64,000 bases of DNA from Haliscomenobacter sp040401995. Its GTDB lineage: Bacteria; Bacteroidota; Bacteroidia; Chitinophagales; Saprospiraceae. The DNA lies in NCBI GenBank assembly GCA_040401995.1, contig JBBANM010000012.1, forward strand, positions 1 through 64,000. Reading direction: 5' to 3'. Shown in pieces: positions 1-7,954 of this stretch (within the stretch, counting starts at the first letter, position 1; each line of letters starts with the position of its first letter). Under the pieces are notes generated by a model. The model worked only from the letters and a program-made list of their open reading frames with translations, was not told the DNA's origin and searched no databases. A program made the position numbers and the translations under genes.

Positions 1-53
1 TGGGGTGAATTTTGGCCATTTGCAGCGCGAATAAAAAATCCAAACACACTCTT
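1..53. repeat. R1 dispersed repeat, right-end fragment cut by window edge
   Basis: The first 53 bases match the right end of the full R1 copy at 2551-2758, ending in the same terminal inverted repeat (aatccaaacacactc). The left part lies outside the window. It lies upstream of proB. Confidence 0.9.
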
Positions 54-139
54 AACGAAACTCGACAAATCTCCTTAAGTTTGGGCTCGCAAAACGCGGT
101 CAATTCTTTTTGGCCGCGCAATACAAACCTTATCTAGCA

Positions 140-1216
140 ATGGATATTCCTTTTCAACGTGTCGTTGTAAAAATAGGCAGTAACGTTTTAACCGACGAAT
201 CGAGTAAGCCTGATTTTGAGCAGATTGCCCATTTGGTCAGTCAATTGGCTTGGGTTAAAAGCCAGGGCGCAGAAGTCATCCTAGTCAGTTCGGGGGCAGT
301 GAGCATGGGGCGTTCGGCATTGCCACAATTGAGCCACATCAACAATGTTCTGCGCCGCCAGGTATGGTCGGCGGTAGGGCAGCCGCGCTTGATGAACATT
401 TACCAGGAGTTGTTTGCCAGTTATCAGTGTCACATCGCCCAGATTTTGGTGACCAAAGAGGATTTTCGGGATCGCGAGCATTATCTCAATATGAAGCAGT
501 GTTTGTTGGGGTTGTTGCGCGATGAAGTGATCCCCATCATCAATGAAAACGACGCCATCGCGGTTACCGAATTGATGTTTACCGACAACGATGAATTGGC
601 CGGGCTCATCGCCGCTGCCGTAAATGCCGATGCTTTGATTATTTTGAGTAATGTGGACGGTATTTACGATGGCCACCCAGCGCATCCGAATAGTAAATTG
701 ATTCCGGTAATTGATCCCCAGGATGCGTCTTTCCAAAAATTCATTCTACCCTCCACTTCTTCTTTTGGTCGGGGCGGAATGAATACCAAATACCGCATCG
801 CCCGTAAAGCAGCGCTTTTGGGGATATCTACTTATATCGCCAATGGCAAAAAACCGGAAATTTTGCGCCAAGTGTGGTGGGGAATGGGAGGATATACCTA
901 TTTTCCGGGGTATAAAAAAGCGTCAAACGTCAAAAAAAGATTGGCTTACCAGCAACTGACACACAAAGGAAGCGTTCACGTAAACGAAGGTGCTGCCCAA
1001 GCTTTGCTGGCTACCGATCGGGTGTCGAGTTTGCTGCCAGTAGGGATCACTAAAATAGAAGGTACCTTTGAACGTGGCGATTTGATCGCCATCGTTTTTA
1101 ATGACCAAGAAATTGCTACTGGAATGGCACAATACAGCTCACAAACGGTAGCCAAATACTTGGGACAAAAAGGTAAAAAGCCTTTGGTGCATTACAATTA
1201 CTTGTTGTTGAGCTGA
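140..1216 (+). CDS. proB: Glutamate 5-kinase
   Basis: ProB phosphorylates L-glutamate with ATP to gamma-glutamyl phosphate, the first step of proline synthesis in the cytoplasm. The 358-residue product has an amino-acid kinase domain from residue 1 to about 260: an N-terminal VVVKIGSN nucleotide loop, VSSGAVSMG, the NENDAIA glutamate-binding motif and the FGRGGMNTK signature. A PUA domain follows (about 270-350, with KGSVHVNEGA), as in the 367-residue E. coli enzyme. ATG at 140 is chosen because the kinase fold begins directly after it; the frame is open from a TTG at 110 but those ten residues look non-coding. proA starts 12 bases after the stop, so the two are almost certainly co-transcribed. 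No truncation or odd residue is seen. Confidence 0.95.
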   Translation: MDIPFQRVVVKIGSNVLTDESSKPDFEQIAHLVSQLAWVKSQGAEVILVSSGAVSMGRSALPQLSHINNVLRRQVWSAVGQPRLMNIYQELFASYQCHIAQILVTKEDFRDREHYLNMKQCLLGLLRDEVIPIINENDAIAVTELMFTDNDELAGLIAAAVNADALIILSNVDGIYDGHPAHPNSKLIPVIDPQDASFQKFILPSTSSFGRGGMNTKYRIARKAALLGISTYIANGKKPEILRQVWWGMGGYTYFPGYKKASNVKKRLAYQQLTHKGSVHVNEGAAQALLATDRVSSLLPVGITKIEGTFERGDLIAIVFNDQEIATGMAQYSSQTVAKYLGQKGKKPLVHYNYLLLS

Positions 1217-1228
1217 ATACAAATCACG

Positions 1229-2485
1229 ATGGCGAACCTAGACCTATCATTAGAAAAAACACGCCTAGCCAGTAGACGACTGGCCAATTGCAGCGATGCG
1301 CAGATAAAAGAAATTCTGCTTCAGTTGGCCGATGCAACTATTCGGCATACTGAATCTATCATAGCGGCCAATCAGCTTGATTTGGCTCGTATGGATCCGC
1401 AAGATCCGAAATACGATCGTTTGTTGTTGAACCCCGCCCGTTTGGCCGATATTGCCGCCGATTTGCGAAAAGTCGCTGAATTACCTTCGCCAGTAGGCAA
1501 AATATTAGAAAGTCGTGCTTTGCCTAATGGATTGTTGTTGAAAAAACGCAGCGTACCGTTGGGGGTCATTGGTATTGTTTATGAATCTCGTCCGAACGTT
1601 ACGTTCGATGTTTTTGCCTTGTGCATCAAATCAGGCAATGCGGTGGTACTTAAAGGTAGCCGCGATGCGCAGGATTCCAATACAGCTATTGTCGCTATCA
1701 TTCAATCCATACTTAAACCTTATGGCTTAGAAGACGTGGTTTATCTGGCGCCCAGCGATCGGGGAGCTTTGATGCCAATCATTACCGCCAATCGCTATAT
1801 TGATTTGGTTATACCTCGGGGAGGTAAGGGGCTTATTGATTTTGTACGTCAAAATGCTACGGTACCCGTTATCGAAACTGGCGCCGGCATAGTACATGTC
1901 TATTTTGATGCTAGCGGAGATTTGGCAAAAGGACAAGACATCATCAAAAATTCGAAAACGAGAAGGGTTAGTGTGTGTAATGCGCTGGATTGTGTTGTTG
2001 TGCACCAAGATCGTTTACATGATTTAATGTCGTTACTCGAGCCGCTTGTCAATCCCCATCAGGTGGAATTGTTTGCCGATTCCCAGGCTTTTAAGGCATT
2101 GGAAGAACATTATCCCAAGGATCTACTGCATCAGGGTATGGAAGAACACTTTGGATTGGAATTTTTGTCGTTGCGGATGGCTGTAAAAATTGTTCCAAAC
2201 ATTGAGGCAGCAATTGAGCACATTGATCGTTTTTCTTCTAGACACAGTGAGGCAATTATTGCGGAGGATCCTAACGCTATCGAGCTGTTTTTGAACCAAG
2301 TAGATGCTGCCGTAGTGTATGCCAATGCCTCAACCGCATTTACCGATGGCGCGCAGTTTGGATTGGGGGCAGAAATAGGCATCAGCACCCAAAAACTCCA
2401 TGCACGCGGTCCGATGGCGCTTGCGGAATTGACCAGCTACAAATGGACGGTAGAAGGGCAGGGGCAGATCAGGCAGACGTCGTAA
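1229..2485 (+). CDS. proA: Gamma-glutamyl phosphate reductase
   Basis: ProA reduces gamma-glutamyl phosphate with NADPH to glutamate-5-semialdehyde, which cyclises and is then reduced to proline by ProC (not in the window). The 418-residue product is full length for the family. It belongs to the aldehyde dehydrogenase superfamily; the expected catalytic cysteine is C250 in the segment KTRRVSVCN, equivalent to KTQRPSTCN of E. coli ProA. The Rossmann-like NADP-binding half covers roughly 1-240. It follows proB by 12 bases, forming a proBA operon as in many bacteria. An AT-rich hairpin just after the stop may end the transcript. Confidence 0.96.
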   Translation: MANLDLSLEKTRLASRRLANCSDAQIKEILLQLADATIRHTESIIAANQLDLARMDPQDPKYDRLLLNPARLADIAADLRKVAELPSPVGKILESRALPNGLLLKKRSVPLGVIGIVYESRPNVTFDVFALCIKSGNAVVLKGSRDAQDSNTAIVAIIQSILKPYGLEDVVYLAPSDRGALMPIITANRYIDLVIPRGGKGLIDFVRQNATVPVIETGAGIVHVYFDASGDLAKGQDIIKNSKTRRVSVCNALDCVVVHQDRLHDLMSLLEPLVNPHQVELFADSQAFKALEEHYPKDLLHQGMEEHFGLEFLSLRMAVKIVPNIEAAIEHIDRFSSRHSEAIIAEDPNAIELFLNQVDAAVVYANASTAFTDGAQFGLGAEIGISTQKLHARGPMALAELTSYKWTVEGQGQIRQTS

Positions 2486-2488
2486 TGT

Positions 2489-2528
2489 TTTTGGTTTTTT
2501 TGCAATAAAATGACAAAAAAAACCAAAA
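2489..2528 (+). terminator. AT-rich hairpin after proA
   Basis: A 13-bp perfect stem (ttttggttttttt at 2489-2501 with its complement at 2516-2528) starts three bases after the proA stop. It lacks a GC-rich core, so the terminator role is only probable. Confidence 0.4.
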
Positions 2529-2550
2529 CTGTTCGCAATGCGTCAGCTAA

Positions 2551-2758
2551 GAGTGTGTTTGGATTTTTAGTTCGCAGGCGTAGTGAGTTAAAATTTGCAC
2601 CAACAAGGCGTGAAAAACGTGGTACAGTTCCGATGATATCGGAAAGAGTGTACCCCCGATTCATCGGGGCAGGTCAGCGCTACATGAGTATTTTCACAAC
2701 GAAGTTGGGGTGAATTTTGGCCATTTGCAGCGCGAATAAAAAATCCAAACACACTCTC
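2551..2758. mobile_element. R1 element, full copy (208 bp, MITE-like)
   Basis: A complete copy bounded by gagtgtgtttggattttt and its inverted complement. It has no transposase gene. An internal near-palindrome (ttccgatgatatcggaa) lies in the middle. With the hairpin before it, it accounts for most of the gap between proA and the next gene. The orientation is opposite to the copies at 28005 and 60542. The open frame that crosses it is not a gene, because the same peptide-like translation appears wherever R1 occurs. Confidence 0.9.
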
Positions 2759-2837
2759 AGGAAGTATAATTTAAAAAAAGAAACATTTAAAGCGGATATC
2801 CGTTTAGGAGTTGTAATAGATTTGAAACATATCCAAA

Positions 2838-3293
2838 ATGTCTGAAAGAATACTCGAATACTTATCGGTGCTATTGTCCAGCACGGTTAAGTTCATATTT
2901 GGCCCCATACAAGGAGTAGCTTACGGTTTAGGTTGGCTAGAGACTGCTGCCTTAACTGCTAGCGGCATGATGCTGAGCGTTTTTTTCTTTACATATTTTG
3001 GACAATTTTTGAAACAGCGATTTTTCAAAAGAGAAAAATTATTTACCCCCAAAAACCGCCGCAATGTTAGATTGTGGCGCAAATTTGGAATTTACGGCGT
3101 TGCTGCCCTTACACCTTTATTATTGACACCCATTGGCGGTGCCATTTTAGCCAACTCATTTGGTGAAAAAAAAGGGAGAATCTTTTTCTGTATGTTTATT
3201 TCGGCCATTGTTTGGGGTACTTTGTTAACTTTAATGGTGTACCGAGCCGAGGATCTCTTTGCTCACTTGCACACCGTCAAAGCGCAAACCTGA
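2838..3293 (+). CDS. Small multi-pass membrane protein, small multidrug export/DedA-like
   Basis: A 151-residue integral membrane protein with probable helices at about 15-32, 36-57, 87-108 and 118-136. The segment GIYGVAALTPLLLTPIGGAILA resembles the re-entrant G/P-rich region of the small multi-drug export (PF06695) and DedA-type families. That resemblance is from motif appearance only; transport activity is not shown. It lies 25 bases before the HMA-domain gene on the same strand, so the two may share a transcript, with R1 and its flanks upstream. The N-terminus begins with a charged stretch and no signal peptide. Confidence 0.5.
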   Translation: MSERILEYLSVLLSSTVKFIFGPIQGVAYGLGWLETAALTASGMMLSVFFFTYFGQFLKQRFFKREKLFTPKNRRNVRLWRKFGIYGVAALTPLLLTPIGGAILANSFGEKKGRIFFCMFISAIVWGTLLTLMVYRAEDLFAHLHTVKAQT

Positions 3294-3318
3294 TTTCTAA
3301 TCTTATTTTGAACCAATC

Positions 3319-3543
3319 ATGACACTAGCATTCAAAACCAATATAAACTGTGGTAACTGCCTACGCACCGTAACTGGGTTTATTCAAGACGTAAAAGGCA
3401 TTGACCACTGGGAAGTTGATTTACAAAATCCGGAGAAGATCCTAAGCGTCAAAGGAGATACTGTTACTGCCCAAGCCGTAATAGAGGCTGTTGAAGAAGC
3501 GGGGTTTGACATTGAACTCAAAAACGCTGAGCTGGCGCAATAA
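3319..3543 (+). CDS. HMA-domain metal-binding protein (copper chaperone-like)
   Basis: A 74-residue single-domain protein with the beta-alpha-beta-beta-alpha-beta pattern of heavy-metal-associated domains. The metal-binding CxxC is C11-G-N-C14 at the end of the first strand, and VIEAVEEAGFDIEL forms the second half. Family members carry Cu(I) to P-type ATPases or sequester it. No copper ATPase is in the window, so the partner is unknown. It has no signal peptide and is therefore cytoplasmic. It may be co-transcribed with the membrane protein 25 bases upstream. Confidence 0.75.
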   Translation: MTLAFKTNINCGNCLRTVTGFIQDVKGIDHWEVDLQNPEKILSVKGDTVTAQAVIEAVEEAGFDIELKNAELAQ

Positions 3544-3573
3544 TTAGAACATTTTGCTGAATATACCTTAAAG

Positions 3574-3616
3574 AATGGGGCAAGATAACGCATAACATCT
3601 TGCCCCATTTTTTTTA
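3574..3616. terminator. Bidirectional terminator between the HMA gene and osmC
   Basis: A 12-bp perfect stem (atggggcaagat / atcttgccccat) is followed by a run of Ts on the plus strand and preceded by an A-rich stretch. It sits between two convergent genes. Confidence 0.9.
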
Positions 3617-3623
3617 TTAGTCC

Positions 3624-4034
3624 TTACACCAAATCAGCCGTCATGGTGATTTCGGTATTCAATACTTTAGAAATCGGGCAATTCGCCTTGGCATGTGCTG
3701 CTAACTCTTGAAATTTTTCAGCATCAATACCCGGAACCACTGCTTTTACCGTCAGGTGAATAGACTTTACAGCGCCATCCGCAAATGTGAGATCAGCATG
3801 TGTGTCCAAAGTAGTGGGCACAAAACCGGCAGTAGAAATGTTGAAACTCAACTGCATGGTGTAACACCCGGCATGAGCAGCAGCGATCAATTCTTCGGGG
3901 TTGGTACCGTTTTCATCGCCAAAACGAGTACGGAAAGAATAAGGTTGATCTTTAAATACCCCGCTTTGGGTACTCAATGTGCCGTTTCCTTCTGCGCCGG
4001 TGCCAGCCCAATGCGCATCTGCAAATCTTTTCAT
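3624..4034 (-). CDS. osmC: OsmC-family peroxiredoxin
   Basis: OsmC/Ohr proteins reduce organic hydroperoxides in the cytoplasm with a pair of reactive cysteines. Both are present: C57 in AAAHAGCYTM and C119 in AKANCPIS, the arrangement of OsmC rather than Ohr. The 136 residues match the OsmC length (143 in E. coli). The GTNPEELIAAAHAGCY segment is the family signature. It is transcribed alone, convergent with the HMA gene and ending at the shared terminator. The electron donor is not encoded nearby. Confidence 0.92.
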   Translation of the reverse strand: MKRFADAHWAGTGAEGNGTLSTQSGVFKDQPYSFRTRFGDENGTNPEELIAAAHAGCYTMQLSFNISTAGFVPTTLDTHADLTFADGAVKSIHLTVKAVVPGIDAEKFQELAAHAKANCPISKVLNTEITMTADLV

Positions 4035-4244
4035 CGGTTGTGAACTTTAGGTTTTTTATTTATGAGAACAAGCAAGATAAACTTACCTAGATTAAAACCA
4101 AATTGGAGCCCCAAAGTTTTGAGTAACTCCGGTCATTGGCGCCTCAAATATTTTAAAGCAGAATCATTTCCTCCTCTCGTTGGAATTATGCCATTCAATT
4201 ACTAATTTCCGTCCGGAATTGACCGCCGCCAAAATAAGGCATTC

Positions 4245-5342
4245 ATGAACGAAGTGATCGAGTTATTTCGCAACGTGGTAATTGAAATTGCTACACCGTA
4301 TGCCACGGGTACTGGTTTCTATTTGCGGGAACAGGGTTTGATAGTTACGAATGAGCACGTAGTCCGCGATAACCGGCAAGTGGTTATTCACGGTAGATTG
4401 CTGGAAAAACAATTAGCCAAGGTACTGTTTACGGATGCCAAGTACGATCTTGCGTTTTTGGAAGCTCCAGCTATCCCGGATATGCCTATTGTTGCACTTG
4501 GACAAGAGAACATATTGCGCCAAGGGGATACGGTAATTGCAGTTGGGCATCCTTTTGGATTGAAGTATACGGCTACTCAAGGCATTGTTTCCAACTTGCG
4601 ACACGAAATCAACGACCTTTTTTACATCCAGCACGATGCTGCTCTGAATCCTGGAAACAGCGGCGGCCCTTTGTTGAATATGGAAGGGAAAGTTATTGGA
4701 GTGAATACCTTTGTGATCAAGGAAGGTAATAGTATTGGTTTTTCCCTGCCGGTAAACTATTTAGCCGACACCATTAAAGAATTTAAAGATGGCAATGGGA
4801 AAGTAGGTGTTCGCTGTTCCTCCTGTTCAAATTTTGTGTTTGAAGACACCATTGAAGGCGAATACTGTCCGCATTGTGGAACAAAATTGGTGTTACCCAG
4901 TAGCATTGAACCTTATGAGCCAGTTGGCGTTCCCAAAACCATTGAAGACATCATTGGCTCGATTGGCCATCATGTGGAATTGTCGCGGCGCGGGCCGGAT
5001 CTCTGGGAAATTCGCAATGGCTCTGCGCGGATCAATATTTCTTACTACGAAAAAAATGGGTTGATTTCTGGCGATGCTTTCTTGTGCATGTTGCCAAAAG
5101 ACGACATCAAACCTATTTATGAATTTTTATTGCGGCAAAATTATGAGCTGGAAGGTTTGGCGCTCAGCATGAAAGATCAAGACGTGATTTTGTCTTTGTT
5201 GATCTTTGACCGCTACTTCAATGCTTCAACCGGGCAACAATTGTTTCAGTTCTTATTTGACAAAGCCGATTATTACGATAATATTTTGGTAGAGCAATAC
5301 GGCGCAAATTGGAAATATGAAGCAGGCGAAAGCTTGAATTAA
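4245..5342 (+). CDS. Cytoplasmic trypsin-like serine protease with zinc ribbon and C-terminal YbjN-like domain
   Basis: A 365-residue protein. Residues 1-180 form an S1C (DegP-like) protease domain with the full triad: H38 in TNEHVV, D68 in KYDLAFLE and S139 in NPGNSGGP. There is no signal peptide and no PDZ domain, unlike DegP/DegS. A four-cysteine zinc ribbon (CSSC then CPHCG, about 192-213) follows, then a roughly 140-residue alpha/beta domain (about 228-360) that looks like the YbjN/type III chaperone-like fold; that last assignment is tentative. The gene stands alone, with about 200 bases before it and about 300 after it. The substrate is unknown. The ribbon and C-domain may act as a substrate or partner adaptor in the cytoplasm. 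Confidence 0.75.
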   Translation: MNEVIELFRNVVIEIATPYATGTGFYLREQGLIVTNEHVVRDNRQVVIHGRLLEKQLAKVLFTDAKYDLAFLEAPAIPDMPIVALGQENILRQGDTVIAVGHPFGLKYTATQGIVSNLRHEINDLFYIQHDAALNPGNSGGPLLNMEGKVIGVNTFVIKEGNSIGFSLPVNYLADTIKEFKDGNGKVGVRCSSCSNFVFEDTIEGEYCPHCGTKLVLPSSIEPYEPVGVPKTIEDIIGSIGHHVELSRRGPDLWEIRNGSARINISYYEKNGLISGDAFLCMLPKDDIKPIYEFLLRQNYELEGLALSMKDQDVILSLLIFDRYFNASTGQQLFQFLFDKADYYDNILVEQYGANWKYEAGESLN

Positions 5343-5640
5343 GCGTTTGTTCGTTTTCTATTTCGCAATAAGATTTCATGAATTGACGTTTTGCATTTGC
5401 TCTGTGTAAAGACTGGTCTTTGGATTCCTTTCTCTTGGTTTTAAGGGTTTTTTCCAAATACAATGTAAAACAGACGACCTGAAGAACTGTTTTTTGCTTC
5501 CTTCTACCTTCTAAAACTTTTTTTTAGGGGCAGAATCCTTTTATTGCCTATATTTAGTCAGCTTTTTCTTATCATTGCGGCAACAAAACAGAAAAAATAA
5601 TATTTGTTATATTTTCATGTGATTGCAAATCCCTGCATTT
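5343..5640. other. Intergenic stretch upstream of porP
   Basis: About 300 T-rich bases between the protease gene and the porP-like gene. No hairpin terminator, repeat or clear -33/-7 promoter was found in it. Confidence 0.5.
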
Positions 5641-6711
5641 ATGAAACAAATGAAACCGATACTTACAATTTTTTTACTGGCGCTGGGTGCATGGCAACTA
5701 CAAGCACAGGATATTCACTTCTCGCAGTTCTACATGTCGCCGCTGAACTTGAACCCAGCAATGACCGGTGTTATGAACTGTAACATCCGCTTGGTTGCGA
5801 ATTACCGGAATCAGTGGGCGAGCGTATTGCGCGACAATTCATTTCGCACTTATTCGGCTTCATACGATCAACGTATACCCGTAGGGCGATATGATTTCTT
5901 TGGCATTGGCGGTACCTTTTGGGGCGACCGTGCGGGCGAAGGAAATTTTGCAACTACGACTGGAAAAATCTCCGGCTCTTATATCAAGCAAATGACGGGC
6001 GGTAAGAAAAAAGCGGGTTATTTGGTGGTGGGTGCCGAAGGTGGTATCGCTCAACGCAGCCTTAATTTTCTCAACTTACGCTGGGGGACGCAACACAACG
6101 GCGAAGGCGGTTTTGACCCAAGCAAACCATCTCAAGAAGCCAACTTTAATCGCGACAACTTCATTTTTGCGGATTTAGGCGCAGGTATTTTGTGGTTTCA
6201 GCGCAATGGCGAAAACAAAAACTATTACGTTGGTGCGGCCATTCATCACTTGAGCCAGGCTAACGTTTCTTTTGCCAGCAACAGTCAAGATCTACAATTT
6301 ACCCGGATTACGGTTCACGGCGGAGCTGAATTGCCTTTGAATCCCTCAGTGGGTTTATTGCCTGGCTTTATTATCATGAAACAGGGGCCATCCATGCAAG
6401 TGAATGCTGGTACAAGTTTTCGTTTTATGTTGAACCAGAGCAAAAATGATTACCAAGCTTTCCAGGTTGGTTTGTGGGGACGGGTCGCTAGCCGCGTAAC
6501 TTCTGCCGATGGCACACAAGTAGGGCTGTTAAGCGATGCGATCATTGCCTCAACCCGTTTTGACTTCAATAATTTCAACCTCGGATTCAGCTATGACTTG
6601 AACACTTCATCGCTAAAAACCGCGAGCAATGGTCAAGGATCTTTTGAATTTAGCTTGGTCTATAAAATTTGCGGCCTAGAACGTCGCGGCGTCTATTGCC
6701 CCAATTTTTAG
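5641..6711 (+). CDS. PorP/SprF-family type IX secretion membrane protein
   Basis: A 356-residue outer-membrane beta-barrel protein with an N-terminal signal peptide (MKQMKPILTIFLLALGAWQLQAQ). The mature start QDIHFSQFYMSPLNLNPAMTG is the hallmark of the PorP/SprF family, in which this motif is followed by NYRNQW. Family members act with type IX secretion system translocons, and many copies pair with individual large adhesins (as SprF does with SprB). No large adhesin is adjacent here, so the partner is not identifiable. ATG at 5641 is chosen because the signal peptide begins there; the frame is open from a TTG at 5623. Confidence 0.85.
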   Translation: MKQMKPILTIFLLALGAWQLQAQDIHFSQFYMSPLNLNPAMTGVMNCNIRLVANYRNQWASVLRDNSFRTYSASYDQRIPVGRYDFFGIGGTFWGDRAGEGNFATTTGKISGSYIKQMTGGKKKAGYLVVGAEGGIAQRSLNFLNLRWGTQHNGEGGFDPSKPSQEANFNRDNFIFADLGAGILWFQRNGENKNYYVGAAIHHLSQANVSFASNSQDLQFTRITVHGGAELPLNPSVGLLPGFIIMKQGPSMQVNAGTSFRFMLNQSKNDYQAFQVGLWGRVASRVTSADGTQVGLLSDAIIASTRFDFNNFNLGFSYDLNTSSLKTASNGQGSFEFSLVYKICGLERRGVYCPNF

Positions 6712-6735
6712 TATTTTTTCTCTTTTTCGGTGTTA

Positions 6736-6772
6736 ATATCCCGCAAGTAGGTACGCCAACTTGCGGGATATT
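6736..6772 (+). terminator. Strong hairpin after the porP-like gene
   Basis: A 13-bp perfect stem (atatcccgcaagt / acttgcgggatat) lies about 25 bases after the stop. There is no long T-run, so it may stabilise the 3' end rather than act as a classic terminator. The promoter-like TTG at 6761 falls inside the right arm. Confidence 0.6.
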
Positions 6773-6793
6773 CGTATATTGTAGATACCTTTG
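6761..6793 (+). promoter_or_regulatory. Candidate Bacteroidota promoter for the bactofilin operon
   Basis: TTG at 6761-6763 is followed after 22 bases by TACCTTTG (6786-6793), a perfect match to the TAnnTTTG -7 element. The bactofilin ATG at 6872 lies about 75 bases downstream. Confidence 0.5.
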
Positions 6794-6871
6794 TGGGAAT
6801 AGAAGACTCTATTAGGCTTTACATTCCGAGCAAAAGTGCTCGCAACCTATTGTGAATCAAAAAGTAAATCG

Positions 6872-7339
6872 ATGTTTGGAAACAACAAGAAAGACGCCAA
6901 TAAGCCCAAAGGAACGTCCTATAACACCGTTGCAACAAATCCCAACGCATTTAATAGCCTTGTTCAAGGCGCAATCGTAGAAGGTACTGTAAGATCTGAA
7001 AGTGATATCCGCATCGACGGCGCCATCAAAGGAAAATTATTTTGCGATGCTAAAGTTGTAATCGGGCCTTCAGGTCGGGTAGAAGGGGAAGTGCGTTGTG
7101 CCAATGCGGTTATCGAAGGCGCTTTTGAAGGCACTATTGTTGTAGCGGATCTTCTCCACATTCGTGAAAATGCCAACATCAGCGGCGATGTTACTACCAA
7201 TAAGTTGATTGTACAGTCTGGCGCTACCTTTAATGTTACTTGCAACATGGGCGGACAAGTAAAAGGCAATAGCCAATCAGCTCCTACAACGAAAAAAGAA
7301 GAGGACAAAGGCGTAAAAGCGCCAACCGCCAACTTATAA
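6872..7339 (+). CDS. Bactofilin (polymer-forming cytoskeletal protein)
   Basis: Bactofilins self-assemble into filaments that scaffold cell-wall enzymes and shape. The 155-residue product has a central right-handed beta-helix (about 28-130) made of repeated short strands with regularly spaced V/I and G residues, such as GTVRSESDIRIDGAIKG and GPSGRVEGEV. Unordered polar tails flank it, including a K/D-rich N-terminus. ATG at 6872 is chosen, giving MFGNNKKD; upstream residues from 6836 do not look coding. A TTG-initiated atpZ-like gene starts four bases after the stop, so they form an operon. Bactofilin genes often sit next to M23 peptidases; here the M23 gene is at 34489 instead. Confidence 0.88.
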   Translation: MFGNNKKDANKPKGTSYNTVATNPNAFNSLVQGAIVEGTVRSESDIRIDGAIKGKLFCDAKVVIGPSGRVEGEVRCANAVIEGAFEGTIVVADLLHIRENANISGDVTTNKLIVQSGATFNVTCNMGGQVKGNSQSAPTTKKEEDKGVKAPTANL

Positions 7340-7343
7340 TCCA

Positions 7344-7568
7344 TTGGAAAAGCCAACGGAATCAGCCAGTAACGCGTACCTGAAATACAGTGGTCTTGCC
7401 ATTCAAATGGGCTTGATTATCTTATTGGGTGCGTTACTGGGAAAAAAACTGGATGGCTATTTTGGGTCGCAACGCCCTTGGTTCACCATCGTATTTTCGT
7501 TACTCGCCATTTTTTTGGCGCTCTATGTTTCCCTAAAAGATCTCATCACCGGTAAGAAAGACAACTGA
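7344..7568 (+). CDS. atpZ: AtpZ/AtpI-family protein
   Basis: A 74-residue protein with two membrane helices (about 15-32 and 46-65). LKYSGLAIQMGLIILLGALLGKKLD, then PWFTI, is the typical AtpZ/AtpI pattern: an amphipathic start, G-rich helix 1 and a charged loop. Family members help assemble the F-type ATP synthase c-ring or supply Mg2+. It begins with TTG at 7344, four bases after the bactofilin stop; the first in-frame ATG would delete helix 1. The F0F1 subunit genes that normally follow are absent. Confidence 0.75.
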   Translation: MEKPTESASNAYLKYSGLAIQMGLIILLGALLGKKLDGYFGSQRPWFTIVFSLLAIFLALYVSLKDLITGKKDN

Positions 7569-7569
7569 A

Positions 7570-7950
7570 TTGGTACAGCGTAATTTTTTTTTGCAATTGG
7601 GTCTGGTAACACTTACAACTGCAGGATTACTTTGGTTATTTAATCGCTTGCCGGAGTACGCACAGTTTGCACCATTTTCCTGGGTTACCCTTTTGTTTTT
7701 TACCATCTTTACCGTCATCGCTTACTATAATGTACAAGAAGCGTCAAAAAGCGTAAACAAACATCACTTTACCAATGCTTTTTTGGGGGTGACGATTGTG
7801 AAGTTGCTTTTTTCGGCGATGTTAATTGTAGGGTATCAAGTACTGATGAAACCCGGTTCCAATAAATTTGTATTGCCTTTTTTTGGCGTATATTTGATCT
7901 ATACGATTTTTGAAACCGCCCTTTTGATGAGATTGGGCAGAACAGCCTAA
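7570..7950 (+). CDS. Four-helix membrane protein, AtpI-like
   Basis: A 126-residue protein with four predicted helices (about 5-23, 34-53, 68-87, 99-119). Its position directly after AtpZ, with TTG at 7570 one base past the previous stop, fits the ATP synthase subunit I slot found before atpB in related genomes. Sequence similarity to AtpI is weak by eye, so the call rests mainly on topology and position. It is tightly coupled to the upstream gene, and the biotin carrier gene follows by four bases. No F0F1 genes follow. Confidence 0.5.
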   Translation: MVQRNFFLQLGLVTLTTAGLLWLFNRLPEYAQFAPFSWVTLLFFTIFTVIAYYNVQEASKSVNKHHFTNAFLGVTIVKLLFSAMLIVGYQVLMKPGSNKFVLPFFGVYLIYTIFETALLMRLGRTA

Positions 7951-7954
7951 ACTT

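Noticed and set aside
281..736. Minus-strand frame of 151 residues opposite proB.
   Set aside because: It is a shadow of proB, with no family resemblance.
2510..2713. Small plus-strand open frame after proA.
   Set aside because: It lies almost wholly inside R1, and the same peptide arises from each R1 copy.
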